A stretch of 64,000 bases of DNA, taken from the NCBI GenBank assembly GCA_034509425.1, contig JAVTVJ010000033.1, forward strand, positions 5,143,001-5,207,000, read 5' to 3'. This document shows, in pieces, positions 1 to 13,347 of the stretch. The notes below the pieces were generated by a model, which was not told where the DNA came from, made no database searches, and saw nothing but the letters and a program-made list of their open reading frames with translations. Each line of letters starts with the position of its first letter. The first letter of the stretch is position 1. This DNA is from Eopsaltria australis. Lineage: Eukaryota > Chordata > Aves > Passeriformes > Petroicidae. A program made the position numbers and the translations under genes.

Positions 1-235
1 TTTACTCTTGTCCTTACTAACTAACTTACTTACTAACTGAGAGAGGAGACTGACACTCACACAGATACAGCCTCCTTTCACGTAGTTGTAGAGGGAGGTA
101 AGGTCCTCACTAAGACTCCTTTTCTCCAGACTAAACTACCCCAGCTTCTTCAGCCATTTGTCATAAAACTTGTGTTCTAGTCCATTCACCAGCTTTTCTG
201 CCCTTCTTTGGGCACGCTCCAGCACCTACAGTCAA
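1..235 (-). mobile_element. CR1 LINE 3' fragment, running off the left edge
   Basis: The plus strand reads as the antisense of the 3' part of an avian CR1 retrotransposon. Recognisable blocks, in order, are ctcttgtcct near position 5, a gagaggagactgacac block, cctcctttcacgtagttgta (about 72-91), ccttttctccagactaaac and gcacgctccagcacc near 210-225. The element is therefore on the minus strand and its 3' end lies left of the window. A short run of act(t)aact units at 16-40 replaces the usual sequence and looks like local slippage. No open frame remains, and it is a dead 5'-truncated copy. The family call is from memory of the avian consensus; the subfamily was not determined. Confidence 0.85.
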
Positions 236-236
236 G

Positions 237-3084
237 AAGACCTGGAAATATGAAGAAACTGTTTTAGTAAAAACCCAACCAGAATTTTCAAAAGATTCTG
301 CAAAGGTTCCCTATTGTACTGTTTAAGGAGTTCATCAGTGGTCACATGATGATACATGTGTGATGTATGTGATGGTACAGATAGAGGACTTCAAAACTTT
401 CTGTTTTGAGTTCTACTTCCCTTGGAGGATTCACTCTATGCCAAAAAGTTATAGTTACATATTATAACCTGACATCCCAATTTGGCCAGTGGTCTCCATT
501 TAAGGATAAGGTGGCACACAATAGTAGCAGAACTCCTACAAAGAAACTGGCAAGTCCAATCGCTTGCATTGCAATGTTGGATGCGCAATCTGACTCTGAT
601 GGTAGAATGTCTCAAATTTTTTTCCCTCCGTAAGTCTGCCATGAAGTTCTAGCTTGACCCTGAAATGCAAACAGAATTCAGATATAATCTGACCCATACT
701 GAGTAACGGGACTCTGAGATAATGTAGGATTGGAATCCATTTTTATGGCTCAGAAATCAGTGGCTTACAGCTCACTTATGGATCTGTGCTAATATGAGGA
801 AATAAATCCTTGATGACTTTTAATGGCTAAAAATATAATAACTTTATTCTATCCAGTTTTATTATTAAACAACAAAAAAAAGTCTTCCACTACCCCCTTA
901 CACTCTAGAGGAAAGACTTTTTTATCCAGGGTTACTGACTAAGCCCAAAAGGAAGAAGGAGATAACACCTCATGTTTCCCTAAGTAACCTAGGGTGACTG
1001 GAGGGACTTGTATCTCCTTGGATGGCAGCATCACCATAGCCTACCCCTGGGGATTAGTAAACAAACTGAAATATTGCAAAAGAATTCAAACACTTTCCAG
1101 AAGAAGAAGAGAAATCTCTGCCAGGGCATAAAGACCCTCCTCACTGGGATATTATGCCTATTCCAAGCTTAAGCCATTGCAATGCCTTCAGCAACCATTG
1201 CTCAAGCAGCTCATGTCCTCCACTCTCCCTCCCAGAAGTCTTTAAAAGACATTGAGTCATTTGTTTGTAAACCAAAGTGCATGGATAGTATGGTACTAGG
1301 ATGTATACTTAATAGCAGGTAATTTTTTTTTTTCCTTAGGTAAATTAAATTTCATTCCTTTCTTTAACTGCAATAAATTATGCAGGTTTAGAGAAGTAAC
1401 AATTGTTATGGATGCTGTAGTAGGTATTCAGCCATTTAAAATTAATGAAACATTTCCAATTTGCAGTCCCTATGTGAACTGGCCCAGTCCTATGATTTAA
1501 CAGAGAGGTCTCAATTTTCTTCTATACATTAGTCTTAAAATGCAGACTCTTTCTTTTTAATGTCCATTCACTCTCTTGTCACTCTCCTAGCAAGAGTGTC
1601 CTGGTACCAAGGTAATGATTTATACAATGCAAAGCTTCTACTCTAGAAAACCAAATCAAACTTCGCATTAAAAAATAGGGCTTCAAAGAAAAAAATAGAA
1701 GAATTTGTTATACAACTTTTAATAGTAACAAAATCAGGAGACAATTCCTAAGCTCAACTGACTGTTCTGTGTCCGATACCAGGGCTTACACACAGAGCCA
1801 GCCTTACTGGCCAGAGTATTTACAGCTGTCAGACACTTCAGGTGTATATGCCATAGCAAATGATGCCAAATGGAAATGCGTTTACCCTTTCAGCCCAACC
1901 AGCAAACCCACACCTGCACACAGCCACCACCTTGATCTTAGGGACATCATTATAGGGAAGATGTAGCTCTAATTTACTTGGTTTGAGTTGAGAGTAGCCA
2001 ACAAGTCAAAACTATACAGGTCACTGCAATAGTCTCTTCAAGGCCCACTGGAAAAACTTTGTACCTTAGCAGGCTCTGCCATACATGTTTTCACACAGAA
2101 TCAGCCGTTGCTTCACTGTCATATGCACTCCAGCTCTCCCAAGGTGGAGTCCTTATCTCTGACTGTAAGCCTAGAGGTATTATCAGCCACATGCCTTATG
2201 GTCTTTTTCAGTCCTTGCATTTAAGGCATGCATTGAATCTGCCCCAGGGCATGTGCAAAGTAAGAAACCTAGATTTCTGCTATTTCCCAACTGGCACACT
2301 AGTATAATGTTAAACCACTCTATTCCTGAGTCTACCTATGCAGCACAGAGGGAGTATAAAGCTTAATTAATTCATGTTTGTAGAGTGTGAGCTTCTCAAT
2401 AGAAAGAGACTGTGTAAGTAGAAATTACTCCTATTAAATCAGGTATTGGGGGAAATGATCACACTTTGTGCACTGAAGCTTGCTCCTCTGTGCTTTAAAT
2501 AGCAAGAACGCAGGCAGCAACGTCAATGGAGACTGCATTCCTCAGCGTACCTTAGTTTGTTCATAAAGTTCAAGCCAAAATGAATTCTCCTGGCACCTGT
2601 TCTGGCACTTTGTACTGAAAACCTGAGCTGGGGACAGCATCCACTCTTTGGAAGTGCAGACACTTGCTAGGTACTATGTGTTGTCTCTGTGGAGGATGAA
2701 TCAGTTATCCTGGGTACTTTCTGTTTACAGTCCCACCAACTGGAACTGGCACCTGCTACAAAATTACAGTCTCTTGTAAAAAGCAAAATACTTAGGAGCA
2801 GGTTCTGGATAAGGGGATAAAAGTACTTTGAGGGGGGAAAAAACAAGGCCAAAGGGAATGAAGAGAAGAAACCAGATAAAGAAATCTCAGTATTAGCAGG
2901 AAGAGAATTACAAATTTCATAGATAGGTGAACTGCTTATGTAAAGGATTCTAAAATTAATTATCACAGTCTGGTAATTTGCCTCAGTGCCAAATATTCAG
3001 TTATTTTCCATGTTTGTTAATGTCATAATGCTATTTCAAGTAAACTGAGTACCAAAAAATATATGAGTTCCCAGCATTAATGTC
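237..3084. other. Unique AT-rich non-coding stretch
   Basis: No gene, repeat family or RNA gene was recognised here. Open frames are all under 100 codons, with no recognisable peptide and no convincing splice-site pairs. The only low-complexity features are short A/T runs, such as the T run near 1322-1333. The segment around 2450-2760 is somewhat richer in GC than its flanks but matched nothing known to me. Confidence 0.6.
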
Positions 3085-3160
3085 AGAGTTCTTGGTTGTG
3101 CTGAAACAAGTCACTTAACCTTCCTCACAAAGGGAAATAATAAGATGTGTCTGTTTAGAG
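3085..3160 (+). mobile_element. MIR-like SINE relic (amniote MIR type)
   Basis: The block containing acaagtcacttaacct followed by cctcac and gggaaataataa has the order seen in the central to 3' part of MIR SINEs: a cAAGTCACTTAACCT core, then a cytosine-rich stretch, then a gggataataa block. About 15 bases between the core and the gggaaataata block appear deleted. MIR-type SINEs are tRNA-derived and were spread by CR1/L2-type LINE machinery in early amniotes, so an old copy in a bird is plausible. The fragment is short and diverged, so the call is tentative. Confidence 0.5.
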
Positions 3161-5909
3161 TGACGAGAACAACCTGATATATTTTGTGGTGCTTTAGCAG
3201 TGGCTGCCACTTTTCAAGTATGGCACTACCACAGAAAGCACAAAGGTGAGATCCTAAGTGTAAGTCTTATTAGTTTCACCATTAATGGTGTGAAAGTGCA
3301 GTGAGGCTAAGTGAGGACAATGACCACTTTATGCATTGTCACAGCACTACTTCATGTATCACCACTTTCTTTATCAGAGCCTATCTAACTCATAAAAGGA
3401 GTTCCAGTCAAACACAAAAGGCAGTGAGCAAGAACAGAAAATCAGAGGAGTTTTACACTGTTGTTTCCTTTCCCAATTGCTAGCACGACTCAATAACATT
3501 GAGGTCACTTCAGCATTACATTGTGATTTTTTTTTACCCCTTTCTTTTTCACTACTGACTTTGTATCTGGGGCTTGAGTGTAATGCCTTGGCATGTTTTT
3601 AAAGCATTAGTATGAAGAAATCCTAAGGCAGTAGCCTCACTTGCATAGCATTTTTATCATTTTATCAACTGGACATCTCTTCTGTGTTTGACTGTCAGAG
3701 AAAGCAGGTGTGTGCATGTGTGTCTGCCCCTATGTGTGTGTATGTGTACATGTAATGATGATGCCCAGCAAAAAAAAAAAAAAAATCTATAATTTATCAG
3801 CTGCTTAAAATCTGGAAGCCACAGATGTTATACAGAAAGAAAGCTAAGGCTTTCTTGGCTGCAACGATAGGGAAGGAAGGCAAGAACCATTCCAAATCTT
3901 GGTGAAACTATATTCTTGAAGTTCACATTCCATATATGTCCACCACCTAACTTTTAATTCCTGAAGATTATGTTGCTGCTTTATATTACAAAAAAGTATC
4001 ATATAATTCAGACCAAGGCATATGGTAGGAAGCCTGTCAAATCCCTATTAACCTTTCTCTAGCTTCACAAAGAATTTTTACTCAGTCTCTCCAGACCCCA
4101 CAGATTACTTAGCAGACTTCCTTTCAGCTGTCATCTCAGCAAATGAGAGATGCCACAGAACTTCCCAGAAGTGAATTTTGAAAGAATTTATCAAAGTTGT
4201 GCTGTCTTGAGATAGAACTGGAACACTTTCTATTTGGAATTAGAGACAGGTTTCAAGCTTGCTTGAGACACATGGCTTTCCACTGTTCATCTCCCCATAC
4301 CTTAAAACGCCTGTACATATAGAGGGCATTTCTTGTAATTTAAGGAAATTTACCTGTTCCTGGAACTAAAGGAGTGTTATAAAGCCCCAGGAAAATGACT
4401 CCAACTTCCTCTCCTCAGCCAACAAACCCACTAGGAGAGTCAGGATTTTTTTTTCTCTACAGCTTATTAAGCTTGATGAATGAGTGCAGCATAAACAAAA
4501 ACTTACAGAAAAAAAAAAAAATGGGAGGGCTTTAATCACAAACTTTACCAAAGTAAGAAAAAAGCAAAAGGCTAGTTTAAACATGGAAAGCATCTATGTA
4601 ACAGTGTGGTTACAGAAGGGATAACCCTTCTGATATTGCTATTTTGTGCTTTATTGGCTACACCGCCATTAGTATATTTGCAGAACTTATGAAGACCTAG
4701 TGCTTTAAACTGAAGGATTTGGATGCATTTGGGAAAACACAGCACTGTCAAGGCATCCCTGCAAAGTAACTGAATAACTGCACTGTTGCTATATAAGTTT
4801 AGTGAACAGCAGAACATGATTCTTACAGAAATGCTACATTATCACAGTTATTTATGGCTTGCCCTTCCAAAAAAAGAAAAAAAAGAAAATAGAAGGGAAG
4901 AGGATAAAAAAGAGGGAAAAAATCCTAACAGGTAATGCAAAACAACTCCCTCTACCAAAATTCTCTGAAGCAGCCAAAGCATTCAGAAGCCAGCCAGACC
5001 ATTTCATTTCCTCCCACATAAATCACTCCAGGGTTTTACAAAATAAAGAAAACAGTGAGTACATATTTCTGCAACATTGTTTTAAAATTAAGGAAATTCA
5101 ACAGTACAATAGCTGAATGATTACAATACCAATTAGAGGACTGTTTTCAGCTTGCTTTTTCTTGTTTGCAAGTTAATATTCACCAGTATTCATGTGTTTT
5201 CATCTCTCTTACTAGAGGGTTTTACACTGTAAGGAACAGAGAGGTTTTAGAAAGGAAGAAGACAGCCACATTTTTAAGGAAAAATAGTAAAGTGTTTCCT
5301 GAGTGTTCTCATGAAAGTGATGGGAAAGTTTGCATATAGTAATGAAAGAATTAATAGATTCACTTCTTGGTATACATTATAGTCAAGACTTTCCACACAT
5401 AACACCATGAACAATTTTTCAATATATCAACAGTCGCTATAAATAGGAAAGTGGAGAGGACACTATGGAAGAAAGAAGGAAATGCAGATTAGACTCTAAG
5501 GACAAAAAAAATCTTTCCAAGAATAAGGAAAATGATGCACTGAAAAGGTTACATAAGAAGAGACTGCTATTTTCCACCACTGGAAGTTTGGTTTTTTTAA
5601 ATGTATATGAAATATTTATCAGGAAGTCTTTATAGACAGGTGAATCTGTTTTTTGGCAGACAGCTTTCTTGACTGGGTGATCTTCTGTCTTTCTTTGTCT
5701 TCTGACAGAGAAAACTAAGAAGATATTAAAATACAAGAAAGGAGACACAGGAAAATAGAAAGCCATTTCAGTTCAGTAAACATTCCCATATTGTTCTAAA
5801 TCACGACTCTTGAAGATGACTTGTCCAAGAAACATGATTCAGAACCTTCTTTAGAATTTATGTGGGAAAAATTTAAACCTATGTGCAAAAGTGTAGATGC
5901 TGTTACAGT
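3161..5909. other. Unique AT-rich stretch with a TG-rich run and poly-A
   Basis: Most of this stretch is unassigned. A TG-rich microsatellite occupies about 3708-3752 and is interrupted by a ctgcccctat block, and an A tract follows at about 3770-3785. A perfect 8-bp hairpin sits at 4613-4632 (cagaaggg, loop ataa, cccttctg). Purine-rich runs occur at 4860-4925. No coding potential was recognised. Confidence 0.6.
3708..3785. repeat. Interrupted (TG)n microsatellite followed by an A tract
   Basis: The stretch alternates TG with occasional CA and TA interruptions (gtgtgtgcatgtgtgt, then tatgtgtgtgtatgtgtac) and ends in about 16 A residues. Alternating purine-pyrimidine runs of this kind are variable in length and can adopt left-handed DNA, but nothing here shows a function. 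Confidence 0.85.
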
Positions 5910-6055
5910 GAACAGAGTTATAGTGTAGGATTCAAAAGATCTTCATTCCACTCCTGATGCTGCCTGTGACCTAAAAGTTGATTCCGATCATGGCACTCCA
6001 CTTGACTCTGACTCACTTTCACAGGACATAAAATAATATTCACATTCTTATTCAT
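5910..6055 (+). mobile_element. MIR-like SINE relic
   Basis: The order of blocks follows an amniote MIR. A 5' part reads agtgtaggattcaaaagatc, then comes attccactcctgatgctgcc, a tgtgacct core, a ccacttgactctgactcac stretch, and a 3' part with acataaaataatattcac. The tgtgacct to aaaataatatt spacing is near that of the family. There is no coding capacity. This is one of the better preserved MIR-like copies in the window because both the 5' half and the core can be followed. Confidence 0.6.
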
Positions 6056-9000
6056 GTACTTCTAGATCTCTTGATGGAAATCCCAAAAGAGAGTTACATA
6101 TTATTATATTGTTACTGTTGTCATGTTGCTATCACTAATATTAACAGTAATTATTTTAATCTATCTTGGCTGACACAACTTTTAAATCAAGATAATCAAA
6201 CAGCTTTTAAAACTGGACACCCATGATGAAGGTTTATACTTATCATTGTTCAATATTAAGATAGTGTGAAACTATAACCATGACATAGCTGTCAGTTTAA
6301 GGGTTTTATGTGTGTTTCTAACTTAACCTCAACAGCAGTGTAGTTTCCCCTCCATATGTATAGTTCCATTCTAAAGCTAAAAATTCTAATACAGAAGCCA
6401 TATTCATGCCATTTAATGATGAAACTAAATTCTTCCACAAAAATATGTCTTTGGACAGCTTTGTCTACTGCTCATTCACTCAACAACACCACCACTACCA
6501 AGAAAATAATCACTGCTAGCAAATGTACCAAGAGACTGAAAGTCAACCCCCTGTTAACTCCCTTTTTTAGCTTGTGGATTAATTTTATTCCTGAACAGCT
6601 AAGACCAGGCCTCTCCCAAACTACATTTTAAACAAACTTTAGGAGTTAAAAATATTCTCTAGAGGTGTTTTTTCTGCACTCACCTTCTTTTGTAAACTAG
6701 CAAATTTTAATAATAGAGGCATGGGTCACTCCATGACAGTTGGCCTCTTTGGCATCAGTAGTCCCAGGCACATTTAATTTCCTAGTGCAAATCTTGCCAA
6801 GCAGCTCTTACATTAAATAATCTAATTTTTATTCTAGCTTGAGCCAAAAAGAAAGAAAATGGTTTTATTTAATAAAAGTTTGCTGCAGCTAATTGGCTCC
6901 TGTTTTAGTTCTTAATCTACTGACTCTGTCCTTTAACTAAAAGACAGCTTGATATGCAAAGATTAAGGAACCCCTTGGCTACTACCTAGTAGGTGCAACA
7001 TCTTCACATCTGACACATCCACAGACAACCTTACAATAAGCTGTTAGGGCAATCCAATCAAATAATGTACTTTACAAGGCATACTGTTTTTTAAGTACCC
7101 ATGTCTGCAACACTTTTCATCAAGTCTATAAGCTGTAGCTGGTTTCCTTTTAGTATAAAAGTTCTCTTCCTGGTGGTATAAGGAATCTCAGAAATAAAGT
7201 CAGATTCAATCTTGTTGCTTCAGAAAGGTGTTCACTGCTTTTAATGATTAAAAATTTATTGTACATGGCCCAGCCTAGTGATAAATCTGTTTTATTATGC
7301 TACCACTGTATCTCACAGTCAGGTAAAATTTGTAGCTTTTTAATATAATGGTTTTGGCTTGGGACTGCTCATTTGCAGCACGTGGTGACTTTTAACAAAA
7401 AAACTTGTCCTTCCACAGTATTGAGATGTAAGTGGGCTTAAAAACAGGCAAATGGTGGTCTTCATGAGCTGAAGATGCAGTAGTTTATATCTCATTGAAA
7501 TCACAAGTACACAGATTAATAACTAATGTATTATTAATGCTTATTTATTTCCTCTGCTGTATTCAGTTTTATAGCAGGATGCATAATTAATGTACTATTT
7601 TAATCATGCTATAATAACAGAAGTCTCACAAAAGCAATACACAACTGGGTTTTGTGTAGTTAGTGATGTCTAGTGGGAAGTATTTTCATGTCAACTATAA
7701 ATAAATAATTAGAAAGATAAACAAAATGCATGTCACTGGCATTATTAAGGCAAAAGGTCTTTCTATAGTTTTGTTAAATATCAACAAGAGACACTGTGAG
7801 GTTTTGTTTCTGTAGTTTGTTTTTAAACAAGCCACTTGAAAGAGAATGGATTGGAAAAACTCAGCCACTGAATTACTGCCCTGGCCTTCTTATAAGGTTT
7901 GATGTGCCTCAGTGGTTTATTTCTCATAAGCTGCTCACCCAGCGATGGGGAAAGAAAACTGACAAGAAAAATGGTTGGCAGAGGGGAAAAAAAGGAGGGG
8001 TGGACGAAAGCATTGATTTCTCTAAATGGAGAATGCAAGTCTACACACTCTAACAACAAAATGCACGGGTAAACAAGAAAAAGCACTAGCCCCAGGACTG
8101 GCAGTCCACTGTAACTCATGATAAAGCAAATGCAAGCATTTGGCATCTTTTTATGAAGACTGTTGTGCTTCTGCCCTTGTAACAGGACACCTTTGCAAAG
8201 ATCTGCACTGAAGTTTAGTGATGTAACCCCAAACTGAAATGCTGCACTGCTTTCTGCTTGTTATTATTTAATTAATAATCTAAAAAAATAATGACCAGAT
8301 TATATACATGCATCTATTTAGTATCAACTGTATCATTACCACATGATAAGAAATCTCTGTAGTAACAGCAACAGTTTGGAATTTTTTAATCTTCTTAATT
8401 GTATAGACTGTTATTAAAAAAAGTCAATAGCATTCTAATACATTAAGGTGATATTAGCAAGATCCTTTAAAATCTCAAACCAGCAATAACCAGCAGATCT
8501 TTTGTCCTTCCCAAAAGCAGTAACTCTTAGAATTAGAAAATACACTGCTTGTTTTCTATGTTAAATATTGATATCTCTGTTTCTTACTGTATTTCTCTCT
8601 TCATTATGGCTGTTTGGATATTTACTTAAGTGCATGACACAGCATAACACAAAAATGAAGGTAAATTCCAGTGGACTGATATAGCAACATTCATGTCCAT
8701 GATGCAATGTCAGTGAAAAGGCTGAAAAGTTCCTACATTAATGACTGACAAGAATCTTCTACTGATTATAGAGTACAATGTGGACAGTTTATCTGGCAGT
8801 TGTATGTATTTCTTTGCATAGAGATGGTGATTCTGGTTAAGGGACAATAAAATAACAACCAGGCAGCCAAGCTGAATCCCTCCCAAAGTCAGTAAAGCCT
8901 GGAAAGACACCACAGAAATAAACAAGAGAAAGACTGTTTTGGGAACAAGTATGAAATAACAGGACAAATCCCAGCTTTGGCATAGCACAGCTTCATGCAT

Positions 9001-9349
9001 TTCTTTACAATTGGCAGTGCCAAACACACAAACATCTGTATTTTTCACTTCAACCATAAATTGTCAGGTTTGAACATTCAGTTTCAGTGGGCAGGTATGC
9101 GATGTCCTTTACTATTATCTTGGTCTTTATTTTCTGTTCTCAGTGATTTTCCACTGTGTCCATCATTCATGAACTTTTAAATTCCCCTCAAGCCTTTAAT
9201 CTCTACTTGTAAAACATGTTTTTTCTTTAGCTTATATATTTATTTTAATATGGTAAAGTTTCTCATTCTGATGGCCATATCTGCTGCTGTAATCAACTGA
9301 CAATAGAATGCATATTACTATTTGTCTTCATTATTCAAACAAGAATTTT
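6056..9349. other. Unique AT-rich stretch, some parts resembling conserved non-coding DNA
   Basis: No gene or repeat family was recognised. The segment 6830-6965 contains a gctgcagctaattggctcc block and a gatatgcaaag octamer-like block. The segment 7500-7620 is rich in TAAT cores. These resemble homeodomain and POU binding sites, but such cores are common in AT-rich DNA, so no regulatory feature is claimed. Confidence 0.5.
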
Positions 9350-9382
9350 TCCCATTCCATGGGTTACCTTCATGGAATGGGA
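9350..9382. repeat. Perfect 12-bp inverted repeat (hairpin)
   Basis: The arm tcccattccatg is followed by a nine-base loop (ggttacctt) and the exact complement catggaatggga. The stem has twelve pairs without mismatch, and the flanks outside it do not pair. It could fold as an RNA hairpin or cruciform. The total is shorter than a typical microRNA precursor. Confidence 0.8.
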
Positions 9383-12300
9383 TAGAAGGATATAAAATTT
9401 TCAAGAGAACACCTCCAAAGATATACTTTTGAGAAAAAGTAGCATCACTTGGGACTACTTGCATTTGAGATGGTTAAAAAGAATCAACTAAAAGTATGAA
9501 GTTAATGGAGAGAAATTAAAACACATTAAGCTATATGTAGATACTCTCATTCTGAATTAAAATGCCTTTATTTTTGTAGTTTAATCCTCCCTTAACCACT
9601 CCACTTCTCAATAAGTTTCCATATAGGGGCTTAATCGTTCTTAATTTTACTGCATTAACTTCATGCTTTTAGTTGTTCTCCCACATAGAACTGCCATAAG
9701 ATATCTAAGTACCACATTTGCTTGGTGACTGCAAAGTTAGGAACATAGAAAGCATGTTTAAGTGCTGCCATTTATAATAGCATTAATTTGAACCTCAAAA
9801 CTATGAACACAGAAGTATTAATGCAAAATTATGGACTCTTCAAAGCTTCTTTCAAAACCTGTACAACTTTTAAAACATATCTTCAAGATATGATCTCAAA
9901 ACATTCTGCAAAACATGCAAATATTGTTTAGATTCTTCTGAGGGAAGTGACAAAACTCAGGGTGAAACCTACAAAGGAGCTTAGCATCATTCAGGTCTCC
10001 TCAAGTTTGTCACTTCCTGGGCAAATGCTCCAAAAGACAGACACACCAACTTTATATTATAAATGTGTTTTAGAATGAAACTGGCTGCAGTCACAATTAC
10101 TTGCAGCTAAACTCAGTGCTGCTTCTGTGTTCAGCTTCTTTGTAGAGCATAAATCCAGACCAGCTACCCATGGGGTTCCAGCACAAGGATGCTTACTCTG
10201 TAAATCAACATAGGATAAAGTGAAAGTTGGACTGCTCATCCAAGATAGAAATGCTTACCAAAAATCCTAACAAAGTTGTTTATGCTCAGTTGGAAATTTG
10301 AAAAACAGAAACCTACACCACCAAATGTTTAATTAAGATGAAAACCATGAAATATGTTAACACGTGTGAGTAAAGTGACTGCTAAATTGTTGAGAAGTTG
10401 ATGATGGTGTAGAGATGCTTTCCAGGTTTACTGAAAGCCAGTCCAGATTAAAAGAACAGTGCATTCTGGCATAATTAGATATCTCTCAGATTGTCTTTCA
10501 GGGAAAAGAAAAGAAATAAGGTGTTCACTTCCACAACCCAATGACAAGAACATCCCCTAGAACTAGCAAGATAGAATTGGCAGTATCACTAGCAATTTCG
10601 TGAGCTGGCTGATTTGGGAACTGTGAGACAGAGGTGAGATAAGAGAAAATTTAGTCTGAACAACAAATAAAGAAGGAACAGGAAGCAAACACATTAAAAG
10701 AAATGTGGGTTTGTTTTGGTGGGGTTTTTTTGAGACTATTAAAAAAAAAAGAAAAAAGATTGCCTTAGACATGCAGAGAGCAGCAAAAACAAGAAAGATT
10801 ACAGTAAGGTTATGGTCCTAGCACGCAGGAGGGATAGTGAAGTTGTAAATGGAGACAGAAGGGAGGCAGAGAAGAGGGACTGAGGGGAGAGATAAGAAAT
10901 GGTTTATGTTACAACAAATATAAATGTCATGCACTTCTCTTCCCCCCATTCAGCTTAACAAGTGTTCTGAACTACAGGAAACATGGATGGTATCAGGAAG
11001 GTAAGGTCTTCCCAAGGGACTGCTGACATAGTAGGATTATTTCTTTTTACCTCCCTGGCACTGACAAGTGCACTTCTATAAACAATGCTCTGCTCTTAAA
11101 TAATCTAATTTGCACTTTAATAATTCAGAGGTTTCAGAAGATATTTACCCAAGAAATATTCACTGTAGATTAAAAATAAAAAACACAAAACCCCATAAAA
11201 AAAAACAAGGAAAGAAGAATTTTCAACTCCAAAGTTATGAATGGGTAATAAAAAAGATACATCACTTGAGATGTACTGCATGAGTGCGTAAGAATGATAC
11301 AAATATGTACCTATGCAGACAACAAACATTTTTGTATTTGTTGAACATTTTTGAACTAAATGCTCAAGTGTATGCAAAAGCAGTTTAATCTGCCCTTTTC
11401 CCCTTCCTCTTTCACTCTGGGCTCAGTTCCCACTCCTGACCTGCACATACCAGAGTTCATATGACTCCACAGAAAGCATATTTAGCTTGCTCAGCCGCAA
11501 AAAAAAAAAAAGTATTTACTACTTTTTAGGATGGTTTGTTATCTCTGGACCAGGCAAGCAGTAACAGCTCACAGAGTGAAACAGAGTAGAGGACGGGGAC
11601 TTCAACCCAGGGATGAGGAGGAGGTACTGCAAGGCAGATTTTGCTGGTTTATACTGCCAGCGACCCTCAGCAGAGCGGATTCTTTTCTGTAAGCCTTAAA
11701 TGCACTTGCACAGTTTAACTCTGTTTCTCCCCGTTATAATTTTTTTTCAGTTACTCCAGAGCTGATCCATATGTGCGAAGAAGTACATTTGTGCACCGTT
11801 AATAGATTTCATTATGGTTTTGTGCTGTGCTTCAAATAAAGGTGAAATGTGAAGGATATTACCAGGTAGTTCTCAGTTCTCAGAATTGTTTTGCTGCTTT
11901 CCTTCTATTACTATTTCAGTTTCTTTTTGCTTTCTCTTCTTTCAAAATCCAATAGCACAATCAGTGTGTAAAGCTAGTATTGCTGAAATGAACATTTCTG
12001 TGATACTTCTTGCTATAGCGATAGTTTTCTCTCCACTGATGTTTTCCACTAAGCAAGCAGAGAGAAACAAACCAATTTTTAAACTGCACCATGTAAAAAT
12101 CCATCAAGAAGACAATAATGCTCCTGATGTTTTGAAAATGAAACCACCTATTTCTGGAATTATTGTGTACTTACTGTATACGTAGAACTATCAGTCTTTC
12201 CCTTAAATTCCAATAGCTTCCCCCTCCCCACTCCTTACAGCATTTTTACCTTAGAGTGGTCCTGTTAACATCCTTGATGTACTGGGAAATTTATCAAGGT

Positions 12301-12905
12301 GACATCATAAACAAGCATCATTCATTATGTTGCTTTAAATAAGGAGATATAATCTACCACTCAAAATATTTTAGCCTCAAATAATGCTGGTTCCTAAGTG
12401 CCTTGTGAAAAAATTCAATCCACTACAACTGAAGGGAAAGAACTGGAATCATGCAACAGCTTCTAAAACTGGCAGAGAAAAACTGGGAAGAAGGAAGTTA
12501 CCTTGAATACTCTAATGACTGTGATCGTTTGCAACACAAGTCTCTCCTGCCCATAAGAGACTTCATTTTTAAATACTAAGAAGCTCACTGATGGGACAGA
12601 TCACGTCGACCATGCCTCTATGTTCCTCCAAGATTCCATGTTCATTCAGCACAACACAGCTATGGCAGAAATGGGACTTATTTTCCTTTAGAAATCTGTT
12701 TGAGTCCTATGTCTGCTTAAAGTCATCTGTCTCTCACAAACCTATGTAGCGATACTTTAAATTTTTGAACAAAATGCCATCCTTTTCAAAAAACACACAA
12801 AGAAACTTATGAATACTTTATTGGTAATTCAGTATTATTACTGGAATGTGTCCAAATAGAAATTTCAGAATATGGAAACTGTTATGGTCTAAACAAATGA
12901 CAAAT
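9383..12905. other. Unique AT-rich non-coding stretch
   Basis: Nothing was identified apart from short A runs (10739-10750, 11500-11511) and a purine-rich segment near 10840-10895. The segment 11560-11700 is modestly GC-richer than its neighbours and does not match a known repeat. Confidence 0.6.
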
Positions 12906-12951
12906 AATTATAGTTATATAAACTATAATTTATAGTTATAAAATTATAGTT
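12906..12951. repeat. AT-rich palindrome with a repeated third arm
   Basis: The arm aattatagtt (12906-12915) faces its exact complement aactataatt (12921-12930) across a five-base loop. A second copy of the same arm follows at 12942-12951. The region can pair in two alternative ways. A slippage or cruciform-mediated origin is likely. Confidence 0.8.
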
Positions 12952-13347
12952 ACCAGCCAAGTTCCAATCTCCTACTGCCCATAGAGGATGATCCTATCCA
13001 ATGTATTCCTTCCCAGGGGAGGGGGTCATGATCATCTCAACAAAAGTTAGTCCAAAAGCTAAAGACTAGACTTTTTCCACAGTTAATGGAAGCAGGTACC
13101 AAGATACTATGTCCCTGCAATCCTAAATTCCTACCTGTTAAAGAGTTTACATGTCTGTATCCTCCCCTCTCCTAAAAGAGCACTTCCAAATTCAAAGAGA
13201 TTTAATACATTTTGCAAGACTTCAGACTACCTGTTAAATTCAGTTATTTTCTACACCTATGTTGACATCTGGGAAAGGGTCAGACAGATTTCTCACAGAG
13301 ACATTGTCTACACCAAAGCATGCAGCAAAATTATTCTGATTTAGTTC

